A DNA stretch of 64,000 nucleotides, taken from Gibbula magus (lineage: Eukaryota; Mollusca; Gastropoda; Trochida; Trochidae). The notes under the pieces were generated by a model, which was given only the letters and a program-made list of their open reading frames with translations, searched no databases and was not told the origin of the DNA. The stretch lies in the NCBI GenBank assembly GCA_936450465.1, contig OW388290.1:24541457-24605456 (forward strand), read 5' to 3'. The position numbers and the translations under genes are program-made. Within the stretch, counting starts at the first letter, position 1. Each line of letters starts with the position of its first letter. This document shows positions 44,381 through 53,941 of the stretch, one piece after another.

Positions 44381-46300
44381 CTATGATCTCCTGGGATTAG
44401 TGATCTGCTGGGCGAAGACCAGGGGGCCAAAGCTCTGTGTGCCCTTAACGTCCTCTACTGCCAAGTCACGCAGATAGTGGCTTGCAAACACAGTGCTCGA
44501 CCTCCAGAAGCATCCTTCCATTATTGAGGCGATGGAGCAATTGCTGTGAAGAGCCATGGTGGAGGCTAGAGCCCTTATCTCATGAGGGTTGTTAGCTGAA
44601 GGGTGCTCCAAACCCTCAGCATCATAAGCTCCAAGAATGACAGCCCTCAACCAAAGGGATATTGTGTTCTTCGAAACCTCTGCTTTCGAGGACTTTGAAA
44701 TGGGGAGGAACAACCTCTTGCGGGTGCCCCGAAGCTCAGTTGTGCGACAGACATATTCCCTCAGGCATCTGACTGGACACAGAACCATCTCCTCGTCATC
44801 ATAGGGGTCAACTATAGAGGAGAGGGGAGGGATCGAGAACATGCGATCTGGTTGGCCTGGGAGTTGGTTCTTCGCCACAAAGTCCCAGGCCAACCCTAGG
44901 TGCGCCACACCATGACGCCTCTGTTCGAATTTCAGACGGGTTACGTCGAGAGCATGTAACTCACTCACTCTGGCTGCAGTGGCTAAACCCAGGAGGAAAA
45001 CGGTCTTCTTAGTTAAGTTGTCGAGAGAGGCCCGAGCTAACGGCTCAAAGGGGGCTGCTCTTAGGTGTCGTAAGACTATGTTCAAATCCCAAGCAGGGGG
45101 TCTGAACTTAACTTTCTGGTCCTGCAGTCTAAAAGCTTTTAGTATAGACTGCAACTCAGGAATTCTGGAGACCTTTCTATCCAGTTTCACCGAGAGGACA
45201 GAGTTAATTGCAGCTAAATAGGAGGCGATGGTACCACCCTTCAGATGGCGTTTGCGCCTCAGAAACATGAGATAGTCTGCCAAGAACTGAGGTGAGGCTG
45301 ACGTCGAGTCCTGGTTTTTGGATTGACAATACTGCTCAAAAGAGGACCACTTGTCATTATACAAGCCCCTAGTTGAAGGCCTGTGAGCCAGGGCGATGAG
45401 TTCGGCAGCTCTAGAAGAATAGCCTTTAGCCGTTAGAGCTCTTTGCAAATGGACCAAACGTGCAGGTTGAACCTCTCTGGTTCCGGGTGCGATAGACGGC
45501 TGTGTGGGTGTAACAGGATGTCTCTTCTGGGAGGAATTTCCCAGGGTTTTGCGTTTGTTACCTCGAGAAGGTCTGGAAACCATGACCTTGCTGGCCACCA
45601 GGGCGCGACCAAAAGCAGATGGAGCTGACTTGTAGTTCTGATTTTCTCCAGTACCCTGGGAAGTAACACTGGTGGGGGAAAGGCATAAGCGTCTAACCCC
45701 TCCCACACTAGAGACAGAGCATCCACTGCCCAGGCTGTGGGATCTGGGACTGGCGACACAAACAGTGGCAGTCGACAGTTTCTGCTTGTCGCAAACAGGT
45801 CTACTAGGGGACGATGAAAATTTAGGCATATGGCCTCGAAAGATGTCCTGTGTAACATCCATTCGGTTGGGGTTGGCCTGTCTGGACGTGACAGGGCGTC
45901 TGCTAAGACGTTTTTGCACCCCGGGATGTGGCGTGCCTGTAACGTGATTTCCAGGCTGTCCACAAGCTGAAACAGCTCGAAGGTTTGGGATAACAGCTGA
46001 GGAGATCTGGTTGAGCCTTGCTTCCGGATATACCAAACTACCGTTGCATTGTCTGAGGCGACCAGGAGTTTCTGACCTCGCAGGCACTCTGCCCAGAACC
46101 GAACTGCCAGGATCACAGCTTGAAACTCCAGGCGGTTGACATGCCAGTTGATCTGATCGCCTGACCACACTCCTGAGGTCACCTGCCCTGCCATGTGAGC
46201 TCCCCAGCCCTGCAGAGACGCGTCTACGAAGAGCTCCTGATCCTGTGTGAACGCTGTCAAGCAAACGCCTACGCAAACGTTCGACTGGACTGTCCACCAC
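44381..46300 (-). CDS. DIRS tyrosine recombinase (integrase)
   Basis: The frame is open for 639 codons, but the recombinase occupies only about residues 285-639 (45448-44381). The N-terminal part (residues 1-280) is low-complexity and lies over the RNase H/methyltransferase region in another frame. Seen: a SAM-like N-domain (TRGLYNDKWSSFEQYC, residues 310-325, to LAAINSVL) and the catalytic set R444 (ATAARVSEL), H573 and R576 (PHEIRALAS), W599 (GCFWRSS) and the nucleophile Y609 (FASHYLRD). All are in the order of phage-type tyrosine recombinases, so the enzyme looks active. It integrates the circular DNA intermediate. The first codon of the 639 is not a credible start: expression probably uses a -1 shift from the RNase H frame, internal initiation at an ATG, or splicing. 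The frames overlap by 868 nt. Confidence 0.9.
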   Translation of the reverse strand: MVDSPVERLRRRLLDSVHTGSGALRRRVSAGLGSSHGRAGDLRSVVRRSDQLACQPPGVSSCDPGSSVLGRVPARSETPGRLRQCNGSLVYPEARLNQISSAVIPNLRAVSACGQPGNHVTGTPHPGVQKRLSRRPVTSRQANPNRMDVTQDIFRGHMPKFSSSPSRPVCDKQKLSTATVCVASPRSHSLGSGCSVSSVGGVRRLCLSPTSVTSQGTGENQNYKSAPSAFGRALVASKVMVSRPSRGNKRKTLGNSSQKRHPVTPTQPSIAPGTREVQPARLVHLQRALTAKGYSSRAAELIALAHRPSTRGLYNDKWSSFEQYCQSKNQDSTSASPQFLADYLMFLRRKRHLKGGTIASYLAAINSVLSVKLDRKVSRIPELQSILKAFRLQDQKVKFRPPAWDLNIVLRHLRAAPFEPLARASLDNLTKKTVFLLGLATAARVSELHALDVTRLKFEQRRHGVAHLGLAWDFVAKNQLPGQPDRMFSIPPLSSIVDPYDDEEMVLCPVRCLREYVCRTTELRGTRKRLFLPISKSSKAEVSKNTISLWLRAVILGAYDAEGLEHPSANNPHEIRALASTMALHSNCSIASIMEGCFWRSSTVFASHYLRDLAVEDVKGTQSFGPLVFAQQITNPRRS

Positions 46301-46356
46301 CGGAGAAACTGGTGGAGAGGAGATGTAGACAAAAACAGGTTTTTAGATCGTTCTGC
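45433..46356 (-). CDS. DIRS RNase H and methyltransferase-like region
   Basis: The frame is open from 47283, but family sequence begins near 46356 (SKNLFLSTSP, then QFLRWW). The RNase H motifs are complete: D354 (ELFVDAS-x2-GWG), E386 (NRLEFQAV), D411 (ASDNAT) and D462 (LADALSRPD), numbered from 47283. After it comes RPLVDLFATSRNCRLPLFVS, DALSLVW, AYAFPPPVLLPRVLEKI and APWWPARSWFPDLL, the block annotated as a Dam-like methyltransferase domain in DIRS elements; its activity is uncertain. It lies one nucleotide back (-1) from the RT frame, although in the family RT, RNase H and this domain are normally one protein. Confidence 0.85.
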   Translation of the reverse strand, partial: AERSKNLFLSTSPLHQFLRWWTVQSNVCVGVCLTAFTQDQELFVDASLQGWGAHMAGQVTSGVWSGDQINWHVNRLEFQAVILAVRFWAECLRGQKLLVASDNATVVWYIRKQGSTRSPQLLSQTFELFQLVDSLEITLQARHIPGCKNVLADALSRPDRPTPTEWMLHRTSFEAICLNFHRPLVDLFATSRNCRLPLFVSPVPDPTAWAVDALSLVWEGLDAYAFPPPVLLPRVLEKIRTTSQLHLLLVAPWWPARSWFPDLLEVTNAKPWEIPPRRDILLHPHSRLSHPEPERFNLHVWSICKEL

Positions 46357-47501
46357 TCTATCAGAGGTCGCAGGAATCTCTGAAGGGGGCGTAGCATCAA
46401 GCGGCCTCTCACTGTCAGATTCTGAGCGGCTGACAGTACACCGAGGACTGATTGCCACTCTCTGAGATTCAGCCTGGAGTTGAGGGCTTTGTTCGCCACG
46501 ACCTGAATCTTCTCCCATATGTCTGGAGGGACTCTCAGACAGTCCTGGTCGGTTAGAAAGAGGCCCCCTATGAAGGAAAGGTGACGAGACGGAGTTAGAT
46601 GCGATTTCCCTAGGTTGATCAGCCAGCCTAGCTGGCGTAGAAGCCGCAGTGTGAAATCCCTCTGCCTGCACAGAAGAGACTGGTTTGGGTGACCCATCAG
46701 ACAGTCGTCTATATACGGGTCGAACTGAATTCCCCGCAAGTGGAGGAAACGGGAGATTGGAGCCGTTACCCGAGTAAACAACCACGGGGCCGTGGATATG
46801 CCAAATGGTAGGACCGCCCATTGGTAGTGAACCCCCTCGAAAATAAAACGCAGGTACTTCCTGTGGGGTTGAAAAATCGGGACGTGTAAGTAAGCATCCT
46901 GAAGGTCCAAACTGATTAGGAAATCGTTTACCTTGACCTTGGTGCGTAAAAGGTCTAAAGTGGTCATGGAAAAGTGAGGGGGCTCCTGGAGGAACAGATC
47001 GTTGAAGGACGACATGTTGTGTATCATCCTCTTTTTGGACGAATTTTTCTTGTCTATCAGGAAGACCGGAGAGTAAAACCCTGGAAGAGACACCGGGTCT
47101 CTGACTATTTCTAGGGCCCGATGGTCTAACAGAACTCTTATATTGTCTCTTAAGAGCCTCACCTGTGAGTCTGGGTGGACGCTTGCCTGGGGTGTTGACG
47201 TCAGGGGTGGTGGTCTGCGAACCAGTAGTCTGTAGCCTTCTCGTAGTACCCTGGTTACGAACGGGTCGCCCAGGAATGTCCAATTTTCCCAGAACAGACC
47301 CAGTCTCCCGCCTACTGGTGAGGGGTAAATTGGGACGACTGGGGGCGGGAGGTCCCAGTCGTGCGTCCCTGAGTGTTCATTTCTTGTTCCAGCGGCCGGA
47401 CTTGCCACCATCCCGGCCTCTGGAGTTACCCCCTCTATTGGAGGGGAACCTGCCTCGAAAGCTGTTAGCAGCCCTCCGAGTAGAGTCTCTTTTGCACACA
47501 T
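46269..47501 (-). CDS. DIRS reverse transcriptase
   Basis: 410-codon frame overlapping the end of gag by 125 nt in a different frame (+1 relative to gag). Seen: the pre-RT segment GRLGLFWENW...FVTRVLREGY at about residues 65-90; RT fingers with FLIDKKNSSKKRMIHN (148-162); the catalytic aspartate D199 in ISLDLQDAYLHVPI; LPFGISTAPWLFTRV (231-245); the YIDD box with D265 and D266; and a thumb ending RGRLMLRPLQRFLRP (366-380). All three catalytic aspartates are present. It copies the element RNA into cDNA. Residues after about 384 diverge from the family because the RNase H continuation is in the -1 frame. Confidence 0.9.
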   Translation of the reverse strand: MCAKETLLGGLLTAFEAGSPPIEGVTPEAGMVASPAAGTRNEHSGTHDWDLPPPVVPIYPSPVGGRLGLFWENWTFLGDPFVTRVLREGYRLLVRRPPPLTSTPQASVHPDSQVRLLRDNIRVLLDHRALEIVRDPVSLPGFYSPVFLIDKKNSSKKRMIHNMSSFNDLFLQEPPHFSMTTLDLLRTKVKVNDFLISLDLQDAYLHVPIFQPHRKYLRFIFEGVHYQWAVLPFGISTAPWLFTRVTAPISRFLHLRGIQFDPYIDDCLMGHPNQSLLCRQRDFTLRLLRQLGWLINLGKSHLTPSRHLSFIGGLFLTDQDCLRVPPDIWEKIQVVANKALNSRLNLREWQSVLGVLSAAQNLTVRGRLMLRPLQRFLRPLIEQNDLKTCFCLHLLSTSFSGGGQSSRTFA

Positions 47502-48729
47502 ACGTATTTGGACGAGGGGGAGCCGAGGACTTGGCCGAGGACTTGAATGTTCTCAGAGCAATTTCCGTTCTAGTGAACTCTGAGTGATCCCTGTACACCT
47601 CTGGAATGGCCCCGTTGAAAACCGCTCTGGATGAGATGGGCTGGTGCAAAAGTCTCCTCTTGAACTCTTCGTCCCAAGAAGATAAGCTGAGTAGGGCTGA
47701 ACGGCGCATGGCATTGACGTTGGCCAGGGCAGTTTTGACGTGTTCACACAAATCCCCCACCGTGCGAGATTGCCACCTGAGCACAGTGGAGAGATGGTCC
47801 GTTCTGTCCGGGTTTGGCTCTAACAGTTCTGCTGCCATGGCGTCCGTGGCAGACGCTAGGGCTGAGAGCGGCTTGAGGCAACGTTTTAGTTCTAAGTCAA
47901 TAGCTGCGACTTTAGTGTCTTGTACCCTATAAGACGAAGTAGAGGATGTGGTGATTCGGTGCATCTCCTCGTCTTGAGATACCAAACCATCCGTGAATTC
48001 CAGGCCATGAATCTGGTAGTCATATTTCACTGACTTTGATGCCTTGAAAGTTGGGTTCAGCGACAAACGTTTGAACTCCTCATTCAAGGTGGCGACGAGG
48101 TCTCTCACTCTGGGATGAGCCGGTAAGAGAAGCTGAGGGTCCTCGCGCAGCGTTGTAGAAGGGTCCAGATCCGGGCCGGGGGATGGACAAGAGTCTTTTA
48201 GTCTGTCCGCCATCCAACCATACACCCCCACAAAGCCCAGGTGGTTAGGGTCCAATTCCTCATCGTAATCAGGAACAAAGTTGCGTTCTGACAGTGGGGA
48301 GTTGATAGGAGAGCGACTCCTTTCCCTAGATCTCGAGGATGCACGTGACCTCGAGCTCCTAGTAGACTCCGAGATCACGGACGCCGGTGGTGCCGGGGGA
48401 GGCGGTGGTGCAGGGGGGGCCATAGGAGGCAAAGGAGGCTGAGGTTGTAACAGATGAGGTGGGGGTTGACCCGGAACTTGGAAAAAATTCCTCATATATC
48501 CCATGAATATGTTCGGGTCATAGCCCTGCACATGTGGAGGCTGTGCCTGTTGTTGACCTGGAGGCTGGGCATAACCGCCCCACATTTGCATGGGAGGTGC
48601 CTGCTGCATAGGAGGGGGGTGTAACACTTGCCATTGGGGAGGCTGGGCCCCATTGTTATCCCCAGCAGCCCCTCCTGGTGGCGTCTGGTTCACTACCTGT
48701 CCACTTGGAGGTAGCTGGTCATTGTTCAC
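47377..48729 (-). CDS. DIRS gag-like protein
   Basis: 450 codons when read from a GTG. The frame is open upstream to 48891, and its first ATG is internal at 48609, so the true start lies elsewhere, perhaps in the zinc-ribbon frame. Seen: a proline/glutamine-rich N-terminus (PPQWQVLHPPP, APPAPPPPPAPP), an SR-rich patch (RSSRSRASSRSRERSRSP), a folded middle (about residues 150-400) and a basic RGG-like C-terminus (SFRGRFPSNRGGNSRGRDGG) instead of CCHC knuckles. Gag packages the element RNA. It resembles DIRS gag in position and style; the assignment rests mainly on context. Confidence 0.8.
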   Translation of the reverse strand: MNNDQLPPSGQVVNQTPPGGAAGDNNGAQPPQWQVLHPPPMQQAPPMQMWGGYAQPPGQQQAQPPHVQGYDPNIFMGYMRNFFQVPGQPPPHLLQPQPPLPPMAPPAPPPPPAPPASVISESTRSSRSRASSRSRERSRSPINSPLSERNFVPDYDEELDPNHLGFVGVYGWMADRLKDSCPSPGPDLDPSTTLREDPQLLLPAHPRVRDLVATLNEEFKRLSLNPTFKASKSVKYDYQIHGLEFTDGLVSQDEEMHRITTSSTSSYRVQDTKVAAIDLELKRCLKPLSALASATDAMAAELLEPNPDRTDHLSTVLRWQSRTVGDLCEHVKTALANVNAMRRSALLSLSSWDEEFKRRLLHQPISSRAVFNGAIPEVYRDHSEFTRTEIALRTFKSSAKSSAPPRPNTYVCKRDSTRRAANSFRGRFPSNRGGNSRGRDGGKSGRWNKK

Positions 48730-48778
48730 ATCACGTGTTGACGGCGCTCTAGTCGTGACAGACGAGGTCTGAGAAGCA

Positions 48779-49042
48779 CTAGGTGACGTTTGGGTGGCGC
48801 TGGGTGACGCCCGTTGACGTCGTTGGCGTTGATGAGTCCAGCCTCGACATTCGTTTTCGAGTTTGTTGTGTGAGTCTTTTACGTGAAACCTTCACGTAGG
48901 ACCTGAAACTATCAGGCGAAAGTTTCACACAAAAAGTACACCGACGATCTTCGGAGCACAAGGTTGTGCAGTCAAGGCACGAAGGGTGAGGGTCCTTAGA
49001 AGATTTGGGCCCTCGGCAGACCACGCACTTCTCACGTGGCAT
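48779..49042 (-). CDS. DIRS 5' zinc-ribbon frame (gag N-terminus?)
   Basis: Starts at an ATG (MPREKCVVCRGPKSS) and carries CVVC, HPSCLDC, LC, and RRCTFC: paired cysteines and a histidine like the N-terminal zinc-binding segment of gag proteins in DIRS and Ngaro elements. It ends at a TAG 50 nt before the annotated gag frame and is +1 offset from it; the two open frames overlap from 48891 to 48779. A frameshift, a small intron or a single-base error would join them. Confidence 0.6.
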   Translation of the reverse strand: MPREKCVVCRGPKSSKDPHPSCLDCTTLCSEDRRCTFCVKLSPDSFRSYVKVSRKRLTQQTRKRMSRLDSSTPTTSTGVTQRHPNVT

Positions 49043-49699
49043 ACACAAAACCAAAACTGCAAAAACAAACAGAAAAAGGGGTTAAGTTCTACGCCAATAC
49101 CATTTCGAAAGGTAAACGTAGACATAACAAAGTATAAACACTTTCAAACGTACATTAAAAACGGTAAAAACCTACGAGATATAGTACTCACGAACTTAGT
49201 AGTACCATCTCGCAGTGAATGTAAACAATAACAACAAACGCCACAGCCAATCAGCGTGCACGACGAGTGCACGTGACCTCGCCCCCGGGCAAGTCTAGCT
49301 AGCTGCAGGCGATAAAAAAAAAAATGGCGACCATTACGAGGTGAAAGGTCGTGAAAACTTAAGACGGGAAAACCAAGCAAAAAACGTATATTGCATAGGC
49401 AAACCCACTTGGATAAGGTTACTGGATACCTCAACTATACATTCAGCGAAGCAAGCAGTCTTGTCGAATACGAGCGAACACAAACTTGCAAGCCAGCTGA
49501 CCCACGTGTCGACGAGGGAAGGGAAGCATGACAGGTAGGCAAAAATACACGTTGTAAAATTGCAAACATACCTAAATATAAGGAAAAAGGGTTGCTACAA
49601 CCGTAGCAAAGACAAAGGTGAGCACTGGACCACCAGTGCACGAAGAAAAAGGTAGTAGCTGACGAAAAGCATTCGTTGCGTCCGTTCGCTAAGGCGAAA
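49043..49699 (-). promoter_or_regulatory. DIRS leader between right ITR and gag
   Basis: About 650 bp of untranslated leader on the coding strand. Short frames are present with no family resemblance. The promoter presumably lies in the adjoining ITR. Confidence 0.5.
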
Positions 49700-49870
49700 G
49701 CATGTGTAATGATGTGGTTTCCCATGGTCATGTGACCTTTCACTTCCGTGGGATGCGCATCCGGTTCATCACCCCACTAGGAAGGGAAGTATCCTATTTT
49801 AGTGTGTTGATGAAACTCTCCGCGTGTTTCGAACAAACATGTGTATATGCAATTGTAGTGTAAGGTAAGT
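49700..49870 (-). repeat. DIRS right inverted terminal repeat
   Basis: Inverse complement of 43901-44071 over 171 bp; ends tgtagtgtaaggtaagt. The 5' terminus relative to the coding strand and the likely promoter. Confidence 0.95.
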
Positions 49871-50484
49871 TAAAAAATATTTAGTGTTTAAATAATACTT
49901 TGTTCTGAAAAAGTACACATTGCAATGAACTTTTAGTAATGTTGTGAATAATTGTGATGAAAATATGTGCTGCCCATTACAAGTGTTATCTATCTAATGA
50001 AAGTGACAGTGATGTAAATATTAAGTTGTGAACTGAAATTCATCATGATGCTTATGTTACGGTCACAAGTACACACTTTTCAAAATAAAACTTATAATTG
50101 TGCATGTGTATTTACTTATTCCTACTGATGTAATAATTAAGTTATATGATACTATGAGATCCTTTGAATCTATGTTTGAAAAGCTGAGATTGCCAAAACC
50201 ACAAGACATCGCAAATATAACCACAGGGTGAGAATCCAACACACATACAATGAATAAAAGAGAAATTAATGAAAACAGGCCACTGGGTTAATTGCAATTT
50301 TTATGCACTGAAATGGCAATACTTTGAAATAGTAAAAGAGTCATTGAGGGATTACTCTGTGTGGCCGGTTATGACATTTGAAATGAGCTGCGATTTATAG
50401 TACAACATCAAAATTTGTGAATATGTAATTGAACATTACATTAGGTCAGATAGCATGTCAATTTGATCCCATGACTGGAATGTA

Positions 50485-50660
50485 CAGTGAGACCCTGTTT
50501 ATCAACAAGATTGCGTTACAGTTAAAATACTGTGGATAGCAAGGCATGTGGTTAGCGAATCATTATTTGCATAGAAATACAAAGAGAAGATTTGAAATAC
50601 TGCCGTGCGAATGGCCGGAATTCCGGACATAAGGGTTTTGACGAGGTCTGACTGTATGTG
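50485..50660. mobile_element. pogo-like MITE, copy 1
   Basis: Begins tacagtgagaccctgtttat and ends gaggtctgactgta, inverted termini of the CAGT-x3-ACCC type seen in Tc1/mariner-pogo derivatives. The interior (gcatagaaatacaaagagaa, tactgccgtg) matches 51535-51700. Confidence 0.65.
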
Positions 50661-51126
50661 CAAAATCAACTTAAATCGAAACTTCTCTGAAAATTTTATG
50701 TTATAGATTAAAGAATTGCAGTTTAGGGGAGGGCGTGTGCAATTGTACAAACACATCATAGTTCACAAACCAAAACTACAAAATATCATACAACATTGTT
50801 ATGAGAGATGATGTGTTTTTGCCACAAACCTGGCTATTACCTAAATCTGAACATGACAGATTAGTTTCTGTGAAAAAAACATGCAAAACCAACTTAAATT
50901 GAAAATTTTATCCTGAAAAAAAATGCTATGAATATTTGCAGTGGTATGAGAAAGATTATTCACAATTTTCCAAACCCAGTGCAGAATTTCCATAACATTC
51001 CCAAATTAGAACAGATACGACTAGTGTTAGATTCATTGATTATAATTGGTATCAAATGAGAATGATGCCCAGAGACAACAACCTGTACCCTGACCTTCAT
51101 GATGGTCTCAAGGTCACCAGGTAGAG

Positions 51127-51385
51127 AGGTGAGGTGAGGTGAGTTGGGGTTTAACGCCGCTTTCAAGAGTATTTCACTTATATCACGACTGCTAGTATTA
51201 TGGCAGGGAGAAAGCCCGCAACGCCATGTGGCTATGCATTGCAGTGAAACCTACGAGCATTGGCTGGAACTAGCAAACCATGGGTGGTACTGACTTGAAA
51301 TTCAGTGTAGCATTGCACCCAAACCTTACTGCGTGTAGAACAGTTCTCTACTGCTGACAAAGTTGCAGTGCCCCTGGCGGGATAC
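51127..51385 (-). mobile_element. SINE family E copy
   Basis: Tail gaggtgaggtgagttggggt, ttaacgccgctttcaagag; then cacttatatcacgactgcta and attgcacccaaaccttactg. It ends at gcccctggcgggatacc, where the tRNA-related head is cut short. Confidence 0.8.
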
Positions 51386-51534
51386 CAGGTAGAGAAACAG
51401 TCGGCATATGTTATTATCATACTCTGATACCAAATATGAACCAGGAGATATGGCAATAATCCTCTCTGTAACCTTGAAACTGTTTCAAGGTCATCCAGTT
51501 GGACTAGTGTGGACACTCCAAATACACATCAGTA

Positions 51535-51700
51535 CAGTCCGACCACATTTATTAACGCGATTCGGTTACATTTGAAAATCGTCTGGAAAGCGAGTCGTAT
51601 GGTTAAGCGCTTCATCACTTGCATAGAAATGCAAAGAGAACATTCGAAGTACTACCGTGGGGATGGTCGTGTTTCCTGATATACAGGGTCCGGGTAAACA
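51535..51700. mobile_element. pogo-like MITE, copy 2
   Basis: Starts cagtacagtccgaccacatt, tattaacgcgattcggttac; shares tgcatagaaatgcaaagaga and agtactaccgtg with copy 1. The right terminus is degenerate. Confidence 0.6.
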
Positions 51701-53451
51701 AAATCCATCAATTCTTACTTGAGTTATTCTGCTAAAACAGTTTGTGACATACACAGGGAAAGTGAAACATATCTACTCTACGCTGAATGTAAAAACTTAA
51801 CTTGATTCCAAGATTGTTATTGATTTGCATGTTGTTGTAATATCACTAAGAAACATGCATCATAACTTTAAACAACTTTGGTTTCTTTATAACATGAATA
51901 AACAACAGACTAGGCCAAATATAAACCATTGCTTCTGTAATATCAATATCCTGGCTTTGAAAAACAGCTCAGATAAATGCAATACTTGTATTCTCAAGAA
52001 TAAAATGTTTACTTTATACAACTACATAAGAACATACAAAATATATTTGCATACCCGGTAGTTAAATTTAAAAAACTAAAATCTACTCAATATTGTCTGT
52101 GTTTTTTAAGTACAATGTTATTGAAAGCAATTGAGCCTATTTTTTACAATATGACTGATGATCTTATCCAATTGTGATATTTTAAAGTATATAATGAATG
52201 TATTATCGGCGGATTAATATACAATATTAAAATGAACATCCAAGAAAATAAATGTTCCAATTTGAAAAATTTCATAAAAAATCATCATCAGTACAAGGTG
52301 AAAAAATCCTGGTATGTGACACATCTGATCATGAAAAATTAACATAAAAAATTCTTCTACATTTTGTAACAAAAAAAGTATCCCTACATTTTGTATTGAC
52401 AATAACTTTATGAACTTAAATTAATGGATCAATTAAACAGTGGTGTGGATCTAAATTGCACAAACAAAATATTTCTGTTGATCAACAAATAGTAAGTTTC
52501 TTCAAATTTAATCTTATCAAAACAAAACCCTTTTGTTCATATTGAAACAATGGTTGTAACGTAAAAATCACCCAAGCGGCATCTTTGTGTTCTTGGGAGT
52601 ATCGGTAGATATGCTTGATTGATTGTGCAAAGTTCGTTGCTCCCTATGAGATATGGCAACAAAAGCTGCTGGGTGAAACAGAATGAGCCAAGCAAGCTGG
52701 CCAGTCAACCAATGAAATTGCTCGCTTGGTCTGTGGGATTGATTAACATTGAAACATACAGTTCTCTATGGTAGCAGTTGGTAGTTAGTTATTTGGAGAT
52801 TTTACAAGCGCTTCTAGCGGAGCTGATCTCGCACTTGGGTTCCGCAGAACCTTTAATTTAATGCCAAAATGTTGAAAAGTAGGGGAAAGTTTTGGTAGCC
52901 GATCCGAAATAGATGGGAAGAGAAAATTTAGAAATTTGGAATGAATTAGCAAACCACTGGGCTATCCTGCTCCCACTTTTGTAAGAATGTTCACCAATGT
53001 TGGTATTCATTTACAATTTTACTAGTACTGCTTATGTGCCAATATGGACAAACACTGATCAACAATTAAATTGTGAAAGTATTGAAGTATCACAAAGTTT
53101 CTTCTCCTGAGTGTCTTCACAAGAGTATTAAAACACAAACAAAACAGTAATATCATAAAACAACCATAAAACTGCAATATATGAATACCAATAGTCATAA
53201 ACAATCCCCAATTTCAAAAACGTAATAACAGACCTTCACAAAATATTCATCTACCTGTGTTTTTAGAAACATCAAGTTAATCAAACATTCAAAATATTTA
53301 AAAGCATATTTACCAAAACAATTGCAAAATAAATTTGCTCAAATCCAAATGTTATCTCCCTGAATATTATATAATGTTTGATCATCATGTATCAACTAAC
53401 AAATAAATAAAGAATATTGGTCACCTCTCATACTATGTTTACATCATGTGT

Positions 53452-53717
53452 GTCAACTTCCCTATGCAAGGCATAACTTGGGCCAGTCTCCATTAAATGG
53501 CTACATGAAGCCTTGCAGCATTTCCTTAATTTTTCCATGTGAATGTATCAGAGTCCACTATGCATTGTTTGTGCAGGGCTTCACTATCTTAGCAAGGAAA
53601 AATGAAGGAAATGCTGCAAGGCTTACTTTAGCCAGCGATGGAGACTAGCGCGAGACTCGTTGAGTTATTGAGTTATTGAGTTATTGAGTTACATGCCTTG
53701 TTTATGGAATTTGCATG
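53452..53717. mobile_element. Foldback MITE family C, copy 4
   Basis: Left arm caacttccctatgcaaggca, taacttgggccagtctccatt; right side atgctgcaaggcttactttag, ccagcgatggagactag and atgccttgtttatgg. A (gagttatt)n run of about four units at 53664-53690 is inserted in the right arm. Confidence 0.75.
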
Positions 53718-53839
53718 AGTGCTTAAGTGTACTCATTTTGATCAAGAAACATTTAGGCACATTGTCATAAACATAGTTTGAAATGACCACAAATGTAATA
53801 TTCTGTTCATTACCAAATTTGTGAATTTTAATTATATAT

Positions 53840-53940
53840 ACATATGATGTCTTTGATGTGCGGTCTGTGTTGGTTAGCTCCAACATGATATCCTTTATGT
53901 GTGTTTTGTGTTGATAGAAGAAAAAACAGATAACAGTTCC
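53840..53940 (-). pseudogene. Second copy of the TMEM180-like C-terminal coding end
   Basis: Directly downstream of the transporter stop, the minus strand contains aaaggatatcatgttggagc preceded by a cytosine/adenine-rich stretch, coding FYQHKTHIKDIMLELTN. This parallels the gene's own FYSLRDRKHVKDITLELNA end. It has no splice site of its own that I can confirm; probably a local duplicate of the exon end. Confidence 0.4.
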
Positions 53941-53941
53941 T

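Larger units (their letters stand above)
43867..49877 (-). mobile_element. DIRS-family tyrosine-recombinase retrotransposon, near-complete
   Basis: About 6.0 kb, coding strand minus. Seen: inverted terminal repeats (43901-44071 and 49700-49870) of 171 bp without a mismatch; an internal complementary region 44141-44226 whose first 52 bases are the inverse of the extreme left end (43867-43918) and whose last 34 bases are the inverse of the extreme right end (49844-49877); and, in order of transcription, a zinc-ribbon frame, gag, reverse transcriptase, RNase H plus methyltransferase-like region, and tyrosine recombinase. This combination is diagnostic of DIRS and not of Ngaro or PAT elements, which use split direct repeats. 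DIRS elements replicate through a circular intermediate joined at the internal complementary region and insert with their recombinase, without target duplications (known for the family); none is seen here. Identical repeats and long open frames suggest a recent insertion. Confidence 0.93.
49878..53451. other. Right flank of the DIRS element, repeats but no gene
   Basis: Contains two pogo-like MITE copies (50485-50660, 51535-51700) and a SINE (51127-51385). No supported exon elsewhere; 51800-53450 is AT-rich with nothing recognised. Confidence 0.45.

Noticed and set aside
44979..47932. Plus-strand frames inside the DIRS element
   Set aside because: Shadows of the minus-strand gag, RT and recombinase genes.
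43867..49877. Classification as Ngaro, PAT or Crypton
   Set aside because: Inverted ends plus an internal complementary region and a methyltransferase-like block fit DIRS; the others have split direct repeats or lack RT.
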